Of a stretch of 64,000 bases of DNA, positions 33,495-45,094 are shown piece by piece. Where the stretch lies: NCBI GenBank assembly GCA_034359265.1, contig CP136893.1, positions 28,776,001 through 28,840,000 of the forward strand, given 5' to 3'. Within the stretch, counting starts at the first letter, position 1. Each line of letters begins with the position of its first letter. The translations under genes were made by a program, and so were the position numbers. This stretch comes from Canna indica. Taxonomy: Eukaryota > Streptophyta > Magnoliopsida > Zingiberales > Cannaceae. The notes beneath the pieces are model-generated. The model was not told where the DNA came from and did no database searches. It was given only the letters and a program-made list of their open reading frames with translations.

Positions 33495-33684
33495 GTTATT
33501 TGTTCTGCACTTACGTTTTTATTTTAACTGTTAACTAATTATTTTAAATTTCGGCAACATCTCTCTTGTTCTCCGATACGCGCCCAGATGATATGCGTAT
33601 TTGGAGAACTGTAGGGAGATGCTGCCGAAATTTAGAATAATTAGTTAACAGTTAAAATAAAAACGTAAGTGCAGTACGAATAAC
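33495..33684 (+). repeat. Long hairpin upstream of tnp2 (copy E)
   Basis: Arms of about 88 nt pair almost perfectly; loop CGCCCAGATGATATGCG. Ends 74 nt before the ATG at 33759. Confidence 0.9.
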
Positions 33685-33758
33685 ATAAATCCCGAATGGA
33701 ATAGGACAATCTCACCTAAAGACATTAACCAAAGAAATTGTCATTGATTGACAGAATC

Positions 33759-34685
33759 ATGTCGGCTGATCGAAGTTGGCTGTACCGACATCTTGATCGT
33801 GGAGCTTTAACGAATGAGTTTCGATTAGGCGTAACGTACTTCCTAAATTTCGCCTATTCGAATCGGAATTTCGTTAGCATGGGTGATCAAATCCGATGTC
33901 CGTGCCGCATTTGTTCAAATGGACGATATTTGGATCGGGAGACTGTCACTCTGCATCTATATACCAAAGGATTTGCACCAAGATATTTTCTATGGACTTG
34001 TCACGGGGAGTCACACGAAGTCGGGACGTCGCGACTTGTGTCGTGCTATAGTGGATATTTTGTTAACGGGTATAAATTTCACACGGTTGAATATTCATTT
34101 ACAAAGAAGACGATGAATGCTGGGGTCTGCGTGAAAGGGACAACCTATGTTGAATGTGATATGGATTTTTATGGACTGGTGGAAGAAGTGATAGAGTTGC
34201 ACTACTTCGGCTTGAAATCAGTGATCCTATTTAGATGTCATTGGTTCGATACAACAGAAAGGGGCATGAAAGTTCATCCAAAATACAAACTTGTTGAGGT
34301 TAATTACAAATCGAAATTGGCAGCAAATGAGCCTTTTATATTGGCATCACAAGTCGAACAAGTATATTACGCGAAGTCTCCTGCTCGAAATAAAGATAGA
34401 GCAGATTGGCGTGTAGTCTGTAAGACAAAAGGTAGAGGAAAAATTGATCCGATAGTAGGAGAAAATGATCCTCCTGGTTTCTATCAAGAAGATGATCTTC
34501 CTACTGTGGATCGTATTATTCCAATACTCGAGGATGCAGACACAACGTCAATTCAATTAGAAGTTGAATATGCTGCTGATGATGATCATGAAATTGAGGA
34601 AGCTGGAGATGAAGAAGATGAAGAAGAGAAAGAAGAGGAAGAAGAAGAAGAATTCGAAGACTATTATTCAGATGATGAGGAATAA
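33759..34685 (+). CDS. In-frame internally deleted tnp2 (copy E), 308 residues
   Basis: The frame is open from ATG 33759 to TAA 34685. Residues 1-90 are the complete Transpos_assoc domain (MSADRSW, CPCRICSNGRYLD). At about 34025-34031 the sequence jumps from GGGACGTCG to CGTCGCGACTTGTG, fusing HEVGTS to RLVSCYSGYF. The remainder is DUF4216 (CDMDFYGLVEEV, DWRVVCKTKGRG) and the acidic tail. The Transposase_21 core and DUF4218 are missing, so it cannot be a transposase. A 5-bp CGTCG occurs at both parental break points, and the frame is kept. It could be a dominant regulator like some deletion-derived transposon proteins, or simply a chance open frame; the sequence cannot decide. Confidence 0.8.
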   Translation: MSADRSWLYRHLDRGALTNEFRLGVTYFLNFAYSNRNFVSMGDQIRCPCRICSNGRYLDRETVTLHLYTKGFAPRYFLWTCHGESHEVGTSRLVSCYSGYFVNGYKFHTVEYSFTKKTMNAGVCVKGTTYVECDMDFYGLVEEVIELHYFGLKSVILFRCHWFDTTERGMKVHPKYKLVEVNYKSKLAANEPFILASQVEQVYYAKSPARNKDRADWRVVCKTKGRGKIDPIVGENDPPGFYQEDDLPTVDRIIPILEDADTTSIQLEVEYAADDDHEIEEAGDEEDEEEKEEEEEEEFEDYYSDDEE

Positions 34686-34760
34686 TTGTAAAGTATATAT
34701 TTTATTAAATATATCTCTACTATTTATACAATAATCTGATTATATGTCTGTTCGACAGAT

Positions 34761-36275
34761 ATGTCTGGTCGTGGTTATCGACGCAGGAGAGCTTCTGAGT
34801 CTCCGATCGGTGAGACTCCAGCACTTACTCATGCTGCTGATCCTCCTGTTGCTGATCCTCATGAGGATGATACTGCCGAGGCTAGTACATCCAGGCGCAG
34901 GCGGCCACGCGGGCCGAACAGGTGGCAGCCTCCACCAGCCACAGAGTCACGTAGATTGATTAGCGTGATTGGGGAGCGGTAATATATCATGAATTATGAA
35001 TTATTACAAATTCATTATATCATAATATAATATTAAAATTTATTTTTGTTGTACAGGTTCGAGCAAGAAGAAGTGCCGAGGAGCATTTCTTCTACTATTC
35101 GATGATACATGCACGGGGCATGGCCTACGTGGTCTCACGTGCCTAGCGAGCACGTCGACATGTTATGGCGCGAGTTTGAGGTACGTATTATTTTTTTTTT
35201 TTACATGCATGATGATATATTAATATTGGTACTGATATTATTATTTTGCAGGCTCGCTATACATGGGCCGAGGACCAGAGGCCCTTCATTTACGCTGCCT
35301 GGGAGTCTATTTCCCGGGCAAGGTACAACGGGCAGTTGGGGCAGGCTTGGTCCCAAGCGATGGCCCGAGCTGGGACCACTAACATCGCGGAGACTCGGGG
35401 ATACGGCCCCGATTGGATTACTCCGGATATATGGGACCAGCTCGTGGGGATATGGTCGACGGATCGATGGCAGGAGGTTTCTCGGAATGCGGCTAGAAAT
35501 CGCATGTCGGGGGGAGCAGCGCGTCAGATCGGCGGCTCTGTTGCATTTGCAGTGCACGCAAACCGTATGGTAAGTATATCTTTTAATTATATATTTTATT
35601 TGTTATTATGTGTACTAATTAATGTATTTGTTTTGTAAATGTAGACGACGGTGTCGGATGACGGGAGTGTCCAGCGACCCTCCCCGATGGCGATGTTTGA
35701 GCGGACTCACCGTCGAGCACATGGGACGGGGGAGTACATCGACAACCGCGCTGCATACATTATGGTAATTATATATTTGTTTAAATTATTCATTATATAT
35801 TTATAATTTAAGTTTTATGATAAATATTAAACAAAAAATCAAACTCGACTAGGAGACCTACAGCCAGACAGTGGTGCAGCGCGGGGGTACCCCCGAGGAC
35901 TTTGACGCAGCATCGTGGGTCGAAGCCGCAGGTGGCTGGGACCATGGCCGCGTATATGGCTTCGCAGATAGTGGTCATGCGCGAGCCGTACTAGGGCCAC
36001 TTGGGGCACTGACCCCTCCGGTCGCTGGTGAGCGGCCGTCCACCTCTAGATCCAGTTATGATTATAGTAGCAGAATAAGAACTCTAGAGGAGACGGTCGC
36101 GCGTCAGACTCAGTTGATGGAGGAGATGCATGCTATGCTACGCAACATGTCAGGTCATCCCGAAGCAGGCATCTCTTCGGCATCATCTAATCCATCGTCC
36201 TCGAGTCAGTACACGCCGGTGTACACTCAAGCACTCCAGACCCCGCCATATGATCCAGACCATCCTCCATCGTGA
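34761..36275 (+). pseudogene. TnpA-like gene (copy E), one nonsense codon
   Basis: Exons 34761-34978, 35057-35180, 35252-35569, 35645-35764 and 35853-36275 join in phase to 401 codons. Intron 2 has a normal GT donor (GAG|GTACGT), unlike most copies. Exon 5 lacks about a dozen codons of the coiled coil (TQLMEEMHAM in place of the MERQSQMMADIQ stretch). The only disabling change seen is TGA at 35103-35105 in exon 2 (CGA to TGA), shared with copy B. The Transposase_24 block is otherwise intact. Confidence 0.85.
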
Positions 36276-36594
36276 TCGTGAGATTTTTTGTTTGGATATT
36301 GAACTTGTTACTGAGATATTGAACTTGTTTAACTTATTTTGTTTGGATATTGATACTTCAATTTTGCATTTGAATTGTTTTTATACTATCGTGGATAATT
36401 ATCAATATAAATATAATTGTTTTGATGTATATCTTGGTGTGTTTGTGATGTGTGAATGAATGTGTGTATGAGGTGTTTGTGATGTGTGAATGAATGTGTG
36501 TATGAGGGTATGGGTGTGTGAGTTATGTATCAGATAATGTATCAATGTATCAATGGAAATTTGAAATTTGAAATTTTTCTGTTTGCAGGTGTAC

Positions 36595-36980
36595 ATCATC
36601 AGCAACGGCTTTCCCACGGCCGTCCGTGGGAAAGCCGTTGCTAAAAGTTTATCGAAAGTCGTTGCTGATGACCTACAGCAACGGCTTAGCGACGGGGTTT
36701 TACTAACGGCGTTGCTACGGACTCGTGGCCGTTGCTATTAATGTTATCAGCAATGGCTCCGGGTCTGTGGTAAAACCGCCGTTGATAATATTTTTAGCGA
36801 CGGCCCGAGCGGCCGTTGCTGATAATGTTTTGAGCGACGGCCCGAGCGGCCGTTGCTGATCCGTTGCTAAGTTATCAACAACGCAACTTTTTGTCACGGC
36901 CCTATTGCAACGGCTCGGCCGTTGCTGATGCTCTTCAGCAACGGCGCAGCAACGACATCAGCCGTTGCTGATGCCCATTT
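36595..36980. repeat. 3' subterminal repeat array (copy E)
   Basis: Many CAGCAACGGC / GCCGTTGCTG motifs, with GGCCCGAGCGGCCGTTGCTGATAAT repeated in tandem around 36800-36860. Confidence 0.85.
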
Positions 36981-36991
36981 TTCTAGTAGTG

Positions 36992-39573
36992 GTTTAAGGT
37001 GCTTCGGTATTTTCCACTAACACCGAGGCTTCAAAGATTATTCATGTCGGAAAAGACGGCCCCATACTTGAGTTGGCATGCAAGAAGTCGTGATGATACA
37101 GTAATGACTCATCCATTCGACAATGAAGCATGAAAACATTTGGATACATGTTATCCTTCATTTGCTAGGGATACTGTAAATATCAGATTGAGATTGTGCA
37201 CAGATGGTTTTAATCCATTTGGACATTCTGCAACTCCTTATTCGGTTTGGCCAGTACTGCTGACAGTTTATAATTTGCCACCATCAATGTGTATGAAAGA
37301 TGAATTTATTTATCCTTCGATGATTATTCCGGGTCCAAAGGGTCCGCGAAAAGAAATTGACGTGTTTCTCAGACCCTTGATAGATGAATTGAAAACATTG
37401 TGGACTGAGGGAGCTGTCATTTTTTATTGTCATCGGAAGCAAAACTTCAATTTAAAGGCCGCGATCTGGTGGACAATCAATGATTTTTCGGCATACGGCA
37501 TGTTGTCTGGTTGGAGCACTCACGGTTGACTCTCTTATCCGTATTGTATGGAACACTCTAAATCAATCAGTCTTCAGAGCAAACGAAAAATCTCATTCTT
37601 TGATTATCATCGTCGATTCGTACTGGCTAACCATCAGTATCGAAGGAATCGAAAGAGATGGGCCACCACCTATGTTGTCTGGTGAATAAATGTTAGCACG
37701 TGTTTCAACACTTCTAGAGATAGTATTTGGTCGAAATGAAAGAATGTCAGGCTTTGGTCAAACACATAACTGGGTGAAAAAAAGTATCGTTTGGGAATTG
37801 TCCTATTGGAGTTCATTACTGATTCGAGATAATTTAGATGTCATGCACATTGAAAAAAATGTGTTTGATAATATTTTCAACACTTTGATGGATGTTTCCG
37901 GAAAAACTAAAGATAATGTCAAAGCCCGACATGATCTGAAAATACTTTGATAGAGACCCAGAGTTGGAGTTACAAGAGGTCAACGGACGATATCTGAAAT
38001 CGAAGGCCCCGTATGTGTTAAATAAACAACAAATCAAAGATGTTTGTCAATGGATAAAAGAACTCAGATTACCCGATGGATATGCTTCAAACTTATCTTG
38101 ATGTGTGAACGTCGATAATTGTAAAATATTAGGGATGAAGAGCCATGATTGTCATGTATTCATGCAGAGATTGCTTCCGATCGCATTCCGAGATCTTCTA
38201 CCTAATAATATTTGGGGTCCGTTGACTGAATTAAGTATGTTTTTTAGAAACATTTGTGCAAATGTCATTCGAGTCGAAGATATGTCAACACTTGAAAGTA
38301 ATATTGTTGCAATCATATGCAAGCTGGAGCAATTTTTCCCTCCTGCATTTTTTGACTCGATGGGGCATCTACCGATACACTTGGCATACGAGACACGAGT
38401 TGGTGGCCCCGTTCAATACCGGTGGATGTACTTATTTGAAAGATACATGAATCGTCTGAAGAAAAAAGTAAAGAACACCGCAGCTGTTGAAGGTTCAATA
38501 TCTGAATCGTATATCGTCCAAGAAATTTCAACATTTTGCTCATTTTACTTTGAATCGACAGTACATACAAGATTTGATCGTCTTCCACATAACGACGATG
38601 GGGGAGTTTGACATTCAGATGGACATTTAAATATATTTTGTCACTCTGGTTGTGTTTTTGGTTCTCGTCCATCTCGACACTTAAGCGAGGAAGAGTATCA
38701 TTTGGCACACTTGTATGTATTACTAAATTGTCCAGAGATTGAACAATCCATTAAAATATTTGACATTGAGATGGTGCAAAAATACTCTATTCACAATGAT
38801 CAAGAATTGGAGAGATTACAGAATCATGATTTCCCTACATGGATTCAAGCTTACAGCAAAGATCACCGAGCTAAAATTGATGAAAGAATATTTGAGTTTG
38901 TTAGTGGACCGTTGCGACTAGTATCGTGTTATAGCAGATATTTGTTAATGGATACAAATTTCACACGGTGGAATATGCATTTACAAAGAAGACGATGAAT
39001 GTCGGGGTTTGCGTGAAAGGGACAACCTATGTTGAATGTGATATGGATTTTTATGGACTGGTGGATGAAGTGATAGAGTTGCACTACTTCGGCTTAAAAT
39101 CAGTGATCCTATTTAAATGTCATTGGTTCGATACAACAGAAAGGGGCATGAAAGTTCATCCAAAATACAAACTTGTTGAGGTTAATTATAAATCCAAATT
39201 GGCAGCAAATGAGCCTTTTATATTGGCATGACAAGCCGAACAAGTATATTACGCGAAGTATCCGACTCGAAATAAAGATAGAGCAGATTGGCGTGTAGTC
39301 TGTAAGACTAAAGGTAGAGGAAAAATTGATCTGATAGCAAGAGAAAATGAGCCGATACCTGATGTGACAGATGGTTTCTATCAAGAAGATGATCCTCCTG
39401 CTGTAGTTCGTATTATTCCAATACTCGAGAATGCAGACACAGTGTCAATTCAATTAGAAGTTGAATATGCTGATGATGACGATCATGAAATTGAGGAAGC
39501 TGGAGATGAAGAAGATGAAGAAGAGGAAGAAGAGGAAGAATTCAAAGACTATTACTCAGATGATGAGGAATAA
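36992..39573 (+). pseudogene. tnp2 remainder downstream of the E insertion (copy D)
   Basis: Continues from TTTAAGGTGCTTCGG through LCTDGFNPFGHSATPY, LDVMHIEKNVFDNI (37840), DUF4218 (38350-38560), DUF4216 (38970-39300) and the acidic tail to TAA at 39571. Stops include TGA after EA at about 37131 (the same TGG to TGA change as copy B), CGA to TGA at 37527 and 38100, CAA to TAA at 37686 and TGA at 39230, plus frameshifts and a small deletion near 37650. No product expected. Confidence 0.9.
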
Positions 39574-39648
39574 TTATAAAGTATATTTTATATTAAATAT
39601 ATCTCTACTATATATATAATAATCTAATTACATGTCTATTCGACAAAT

Positions 39649-41176
39649 ATATTTGGTCGTGGTTATCATCGTAGGAGAGCTTCGGAGTCTCCGATCGGTG
39701 AGACACCAACACTTACTCATGCTGCTGATTCTCCTGTTGTTGATCCTCTTGCCGATGATACTGCTGAGGCTAGTACATCCAGATGTAGGCGGCCACGCGG
39801 GCCAAACAGGTGGCCGCCTCCACCAGCCGCAGAGTTATGTAGATTCATTAGCGTGATTGGGGAGCGATAATATATCATGAATTATGAATCATTACAAATT
39901 CATTATATCATAATATAATATTAAATTTTATTTTTGTTGTGTAGGTTCAGGCAAGAAGAAGTGCTAAGGAGCATTTCTTCTACCATTCGACGATACATGC
40001 ACGGGGCATGGCCTACGTGGTCTCACGTGCCCAGTGAGCACGTCGATATGTTATGGCTCGAGTTTGAGACACGTATTAAATTTTTTTTATACATGCATGA
40101 TGATTAATATTGGTACTGATATTATTGTTTTGCAGGCTCGCTATACATGGGTTGAGGACCAGAGGTCCTTCATTTACGCTGTTTGGGAGGCTATTTCCCG
40201 GACGAGGTACAACGGGCAGCTAGTGCAGGCTCGGTCCCAGGCAATGGCCCGAGCTGGGACCACTAACATCGCGGAGACTCGAGGAAACAACCCCGATTGG
40301 TTTACGTCCGATATATGGGACCAGCTCGTGGCGATGTGGTCGATGGATCGATGGCAGGAGGTTTCTAGGACTGCGACTAGAAACTGCATGTCGGGGGGAA
40401 GAGCGCGTCATACTGGCGGCTCTGTTGCATTTGCTGTGCATGCGAACCGTATTGTCAGTATACCTTAATTTTAATTTTATATTTTATTTGTTACTCTGTG
40501 TACTAATTAATGTATTTATTTTGTAAATATAGACGACGATGTTGGACGATGGGACTATCCAGCGACCCTCCCTGATGGCGGTGTTTAAGCGAACACACCG
40601 TCGAGTGCATGGGACGGGGGAGTACGTCGACAACTGCGCTGCATTTATTATGATAAGTATATTTGTTTAAATTATTCATTATATATTTATAATTTAAGGT
40701 TTTTGAAAAATAGTAAATAAAAAATTAAACTCGAGTAGGAGACCTACAATCAGACGGTGATACAGCTCGAAGGCACCCCCGAGGACTTTGACGCAGTAGC
40801 GTGGGTTGATGCTGCATGTGGCTGGGACCACGGCCGCGTGTATGATTTTGCAGATAGTGGTCAAGCGCGAGCCGTGCTAGGGCCACTTGGGAGACCGACC
40901 CCTCCGCATGCTGGTGAGTGGCCATCGACCTCTAGGTCCAGAGATGATCATAGTAGCAGGATAAGGACACTAGAGGAGACGGTTGCACGTCAGACTGAGT
41001 TGATGGAGCGTCAGAGTCAGATGATGGCAAATATGCAAGTTATGCTACACAACTTGTCAGGTCATCCCGGTGCAGCATCATCTGATCTATTGTCCTCTAG
41101 TCAGTCTACGTCGGTGTACACCCAGACACTCCAGACTCCGCCATATGATCCAGACCATCCTCCATCGTCATCATGA
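39649..41176 (+). pseudogene. TnpA-like gene (copy D), decayed
   Basis: The five exons can still be traced (39649-39866, 39945-40068, 40136-40453, 40533-40652, 40739-41176). The start ATG has become ATA, the exon 1 donor GT has become AT, the intron 2 donor reads AC, and the exon 4 donor reads AT. Exon 3 and the coiled-coil exon stay open. Splicing and initiation should both fail. Confidence 0.85.
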
Positions 41177-41464
41177 GATTTATTATTTTTTTATTATATT
41201 GACTTTGTTACTTCGATACTATATATATTTTAGTTTTATTTTGTTTGGATATTGATAGTTAAATTTTGCATTTAAATAGTTTTTATTCGATTGTGGAAAA
41301 TTATAAATATAAGTATAATTATTTTGATATATATCTGGGTGTATTTGTGATGTGTGAATGGATGTGTGTATGAGTGTATGGGTGTGTGAGATATGTATCA
41401 GATAATGTATCAATGTATTAATGGAAATTTGGAATTTTGAAGTTTTTTTGGTATCAGTATCTAG

Positions 41465-41810
41465 TAATCAACAACGGCTTTCCCACGACCGTCCATGGGA
41501 AAGCTGTTACTAAAAGTGTATCGACAGCCGTTGCTGAAGACCTACAGTAATGGCTTAGCAATGGTCTTTCACTAACGGCGTTGCTATGGACACGCGGGCC
41601 GTTGCTAATAATTGTTATCAGCAACGGAACCGGGTCCGTGGCAAAACCGTTGCTGATAGTATTATTAGCAACGGCCCGAACGACCGTTGCTGATCCGTTG
41701 CTAAATTATCAGCAACACATTTTTCTGTCACGACTCCGTTGCAACGGGCGGAGCCATTGCACACCGTTGCTGATGGTTTTCAACAATGGTTAGAGCCGTT
41801 GCTGATGCCC
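41465..41810. repeat. 3' subterminal repeat array (copy D)
   Basis: Degenerate CAGCAACGGC / GCCGTTGCTG motifs leading to the mutated terminus CCAGTAGAG. Confidence 0.7.
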
Positions 41811-41896
41811 ATTATTCCAGTAGAGATTCCATGTTTACCATCTGGATAAAGATGATGCTAGATTAGGTCAAAACATAGAATTTCCCATATAAGAAT

Positions 41897-42239
41897 TAGG
41901 GTTGTTCATTGGGTCGACCCAACCCAATGAACCCGAGAACTCGACCCGACCCGACCTATTTGGGGTGGGTTGGGTTGGGTAATCGGGCCGGGTCGGGTCT
42001 CGGGTTTTAGAATTTAAAATCTGATGACCCGATTATTTACTTTTTTTAAATCATTTTTAAATATTCATATTAAAAAAATATTATTAAAAACTATTTTTTT
42101 ACCTAAACGGGTAAACCCGACTACCCGACCCGACCCGAACTAGGTCGGGTCGGGTTTGAGAGATGAAAAATTTTCAATTCGACCCGATTCGACCCGATTA
42201 CAATTGGTCGGGTCGGGACCCGACCCGTGAACACCCCTA
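41897..42239. mobile_element. hAT-like MITE, 343 bp
   Basis: Termini TAGGGTTGTTCA and TGAACACCCCTA are inverted. Inside, (GGGTCGGGTC)-type repeats near both ends are also complementary. The flanking octamers ATAAGAAT and GTAGGAAT match at six of eight positions, fitting an old 8-bp hAT duplication. No coding capacity. Confidence 0.7.
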
Positions 42240-42247
42240 GTAGGAAT

Positions 42248-43115
42248 CCATGGTGACATCAGGTCAGAGGACTAATATATCACTAACGCTGTGAGAAATA
42301 CTAATGATATAAATCCATATAGTATTATCATGGTGGATCTGTCCAACAACATGTTCTGTAACATGTGTCTATGATCTGACTTTAATATCACATATTCAAG
42401 ATTAATAAAACATGATCATCATCAGTCAGATTGCATACTAGTCCTCATTCATTATTGTTCCAATGATAATGACCGACTATGAACTGTTTAGAATAATATT
42501 CCAATTACCTTAGAGTTCTACTATCAAATCTCATACTTGATGACCATTAGGCGGAATCAACTATTGAATAAATCTCCATCAGGTTAAATATGCTTATAAT
42601 AAATAACAAGATAAAACAAACTCTCCATTTATTAAAAGGAAAGTAATAATATCAATGCTATTCCAAAGGCCTTGGTCACACTACTAACAATATATTGGGA
42701 AGGGGGACATGATCTGAAAGAGGATAATGTCGACTCTCTCTATTTCTGATGCGTCACTATTTTCTCAGAACTTCTTGATTTCTATTATTTTTTCTCATCG
42801 CCTGTTCGGAAGGAACTGCCTCTATTGATACTCGAGGGGGATGAAATTAATTGAGTTGGTCCGAAGAGGAAAAAAAATGGGATGAGATCGAAATTTCATG
42901 ATTGCTAAAAAATACGAGCTTCTTTTTGGTTGCACGTGGAGAGAAGGCTCAACAACTACTGTTGTCGGATGAAGAATAACTAATTTTGACTAAAAAGTCG
43001 ATCAGAATCGAATGGAACAAGGCTTGAAATCTTCATGCAATTGTCGCTCAATTTTGACCAAGTTAGTTGTGTCGTATGTTTGAGTTGGTTCGGATCTGAG
43101 GTGGGATCAAGTTAA
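42248..43115. other. Intergenic, no gene supported
   Basis: Unique-looking AT-rich sequence, perhaps a decayed retroelement (a GCATCACTATTTTCTCAGAAC-like LTR style stretch near 42750). No frame worth calling. Confidence 0.3.
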
Positions 43116-43118
43116 TTT

Positions 43119-44408
43119 AGGGGCGTTTGGTTGCCCGCAAGTGTAAATGCTGCAAAAAGTATTTACATGCAAAAGCAAATGCCCACGAGAATTTCCAACA
43201 TACTGTTTGGTTGCCCGCAAGTAGAGTTGCAACTTCTATTTGCAAGCGTTTGGTTGGCCAAGTGTTATCGGGTTTGGGCCGACTTTTATCGGGTTCGGGT
43301 CGTTATCAGGCCAACCCGATAATGCCGATCCCTTATCGTGCCGGGTTAGTCCAAGTGTTATTGGGCCGGGCCGGCCCGATAGCTCAATAAACACTTCAGA
43401 TCGGTATTAGCGGATTTAAAATTTGTAAATTATCGGATTTAAACCCGATTTTAAATATTTTTTAGTGGTATCGAGTTAAATGTGTCGGGCCGGTCCGACC
43501 CATTATTTTTCGTGTTGGGCCGGGCTAATATTTTCGGGTCGGTCCGGGCACTAATTTTTTTGGGTCGGGCCGGGCTAAAAACTTAGGCCCAGTACGATTT
43601 GCCAGACCTAGTTTGATAGCTTGACACGATAAAATCATTGTTAGGGCACCCCATTATCGGGTCGGGCCATGGGATGTATTTCCAACCCGGCCTTATAGCT
43701 CGAGACCAGCTCGAGACCGAAGCGATGACCCCGTGCCGAGTTGGGTCGCCCCTCTGGGAATTCGGGTTGTGCCAGACATGTCCTGACGAGCAACAGGCCT
43801 AATCGGGCTCGGAATTGGGCCAACTCGAGCACGACCCATTGGAGGCACAAAGATGTTAGTCAAATAGAGGCAAAAGGGTAAATATATCATTTTATCCCCC
43901 AACAATAATTGATCAGTTACAACAGAATTAATTCGACCAATAATAATATTATTTTATTATGTAAATCACTATTTAGTTTAGTAAAATATGTTTTATATTA
44001 TTTAATTACTTATCAAAATAAATTAATAATTTTTAATTATTGTGTAATACTGAATATATATATATATATAATCTATCAAACGACATCAGATCTAAAATTT
44101 GACACTACCATCGCGTTCAGCGCGCGAAAATCTACAACTTTGATATTTATTTCCTCTCCATCCGACGAATTTAAGTTACCAAAATTAATTATTTTTTAAT
44201 ATTTAAATTGTTACATTTGCAACCCGCAATCTTGTATTGCAGATTTTTTGGGCTGCAATTCCATTTGCAGCATGCAAATGATATTAGAAATACAAGTTGC
44301 AATTAGAAAATATTGTAAAATACTTTTGCAGCCAACCAAATAAATTTATTGTCTAAATATTACAATTAGAGTTGCAGCATTTGCACTTGCGGACAACCAA
44401 ACGTCCCC
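43119..44408. mobile_element. Harbinger-like non-autonomous element, 1290 bp
   Basis: Inverted ends GGGGCGTTTGGTTG and (complement) GGGGACGTTTGGTTG, flanked by TTA on both sides (43116-43118 and 44409-44411), as for PIF/Harbinger elements. A second internal GGTTGCCCGCAAGT copy lies at 43209. The middle (about 43262-43870) has GGGTCGGGCCGGGC-type repeats and may be a further nested MITE. No transposase frame. Confidence 0.65.
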
Positions 44409-44494
44409 TTAGTAAAAAATTATTAAACCCAATTATTAATATTCAAGCAACAATTTTATTTGCTTACTGTGGTTTGTGCACTACTAGAAAAATG

Positions 44495-44815
44495 GTCATC
44501 AGCAACGGCCGCGCCGTTGCAATAGAGCCGTGATAGAAAGTCGCGTTGCTGATGACTTAGCAACGGATCAGCAACGGCCGCTCGGGCCGTCGCTCACAAC
44601 ATTATCAGCAACGACCGCTCGGGCCGTCGCTAAAAACATTATCAGCAACGGTTTTGCCACAGACCCGGAGCCGTTGCTGATAACATTAATAGCAACGGCC
44701 GCTGAGTCCGTAGCAACGCCGTTAGTAAAACCCCATCGCTAAGCCGTTGCTGTAGGTCATCAGCAACGGCTTTCCCACGGACGGCCATGAGAAAGCCGTT
44801 GCTGATGACGCATAC
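44495..44815. repeat. 3' subterminal repeat array (copy G)
   Basis: CAGCAACGGC / GCCGTTGCTG motifs throughout, closely matching copy C. Confidence 0.85.
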
Positions 44816-45094
44816 CTGGGAACAGAAAAATTTCAAATTTCAAATTTCCATTGATACATTGATACATTATCTGATACATAACTCACACACCCATACCCTC
44901 ATACACACATTCATTCACACATCACAAACACACCAAGATATACATCAAAACAATTATATTTATATTGATAATTATCCACGATAGTATAAAAACAATTCAA
45001 ATGCAAAATTGAAGTATCAATATCCAAACAAAATAAGTTAAACAAGTTCAATATCTCAGTAACAAGTTCAATATCCAAACAAAAAATCTCACGA

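Larger units (their letters stand above)
32354..36991 (+). mobile_element. CACTA element E, nested in tnp2 of element D
   Basis: Runs from CACTACTAGAAACTTGG (32354) to ATTTTTCTAGTAGTG (36991), flanked by GTT on both sides (32351-32353, 36992-36994). Removing E plus one GTT restores the tnp2 text TATCTCGTTTAAGGTGC, matching copy B. At 4638 bp E has both ends, promoter, minisatellite, hairpin, an internally deleted but open tnp2 frame and a TnpA-like gene with a single stop. It must be younger than D. Confidence 0.96.
30973..41825 (+). mobile_element. CACTA element D, old copy hosting element E
   Basis: Left end CACTACTAGAAATTGGG at 30973, right end CCAGTAGAG at 41825 (two substitutions from CTAGTAGTG), flanked by the 3-bp duplication ATT (30970-30972 and 41826-41828). 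Removing E and one GTT leaves about 6.2 kb. The first part of tnp2, together with the hairpin, is deleted; the joint near 32088 links CACGTACGCATC directly to CGATTGTAATATCAGC. Both genes are riddled with stops. Confidence 0.9.
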
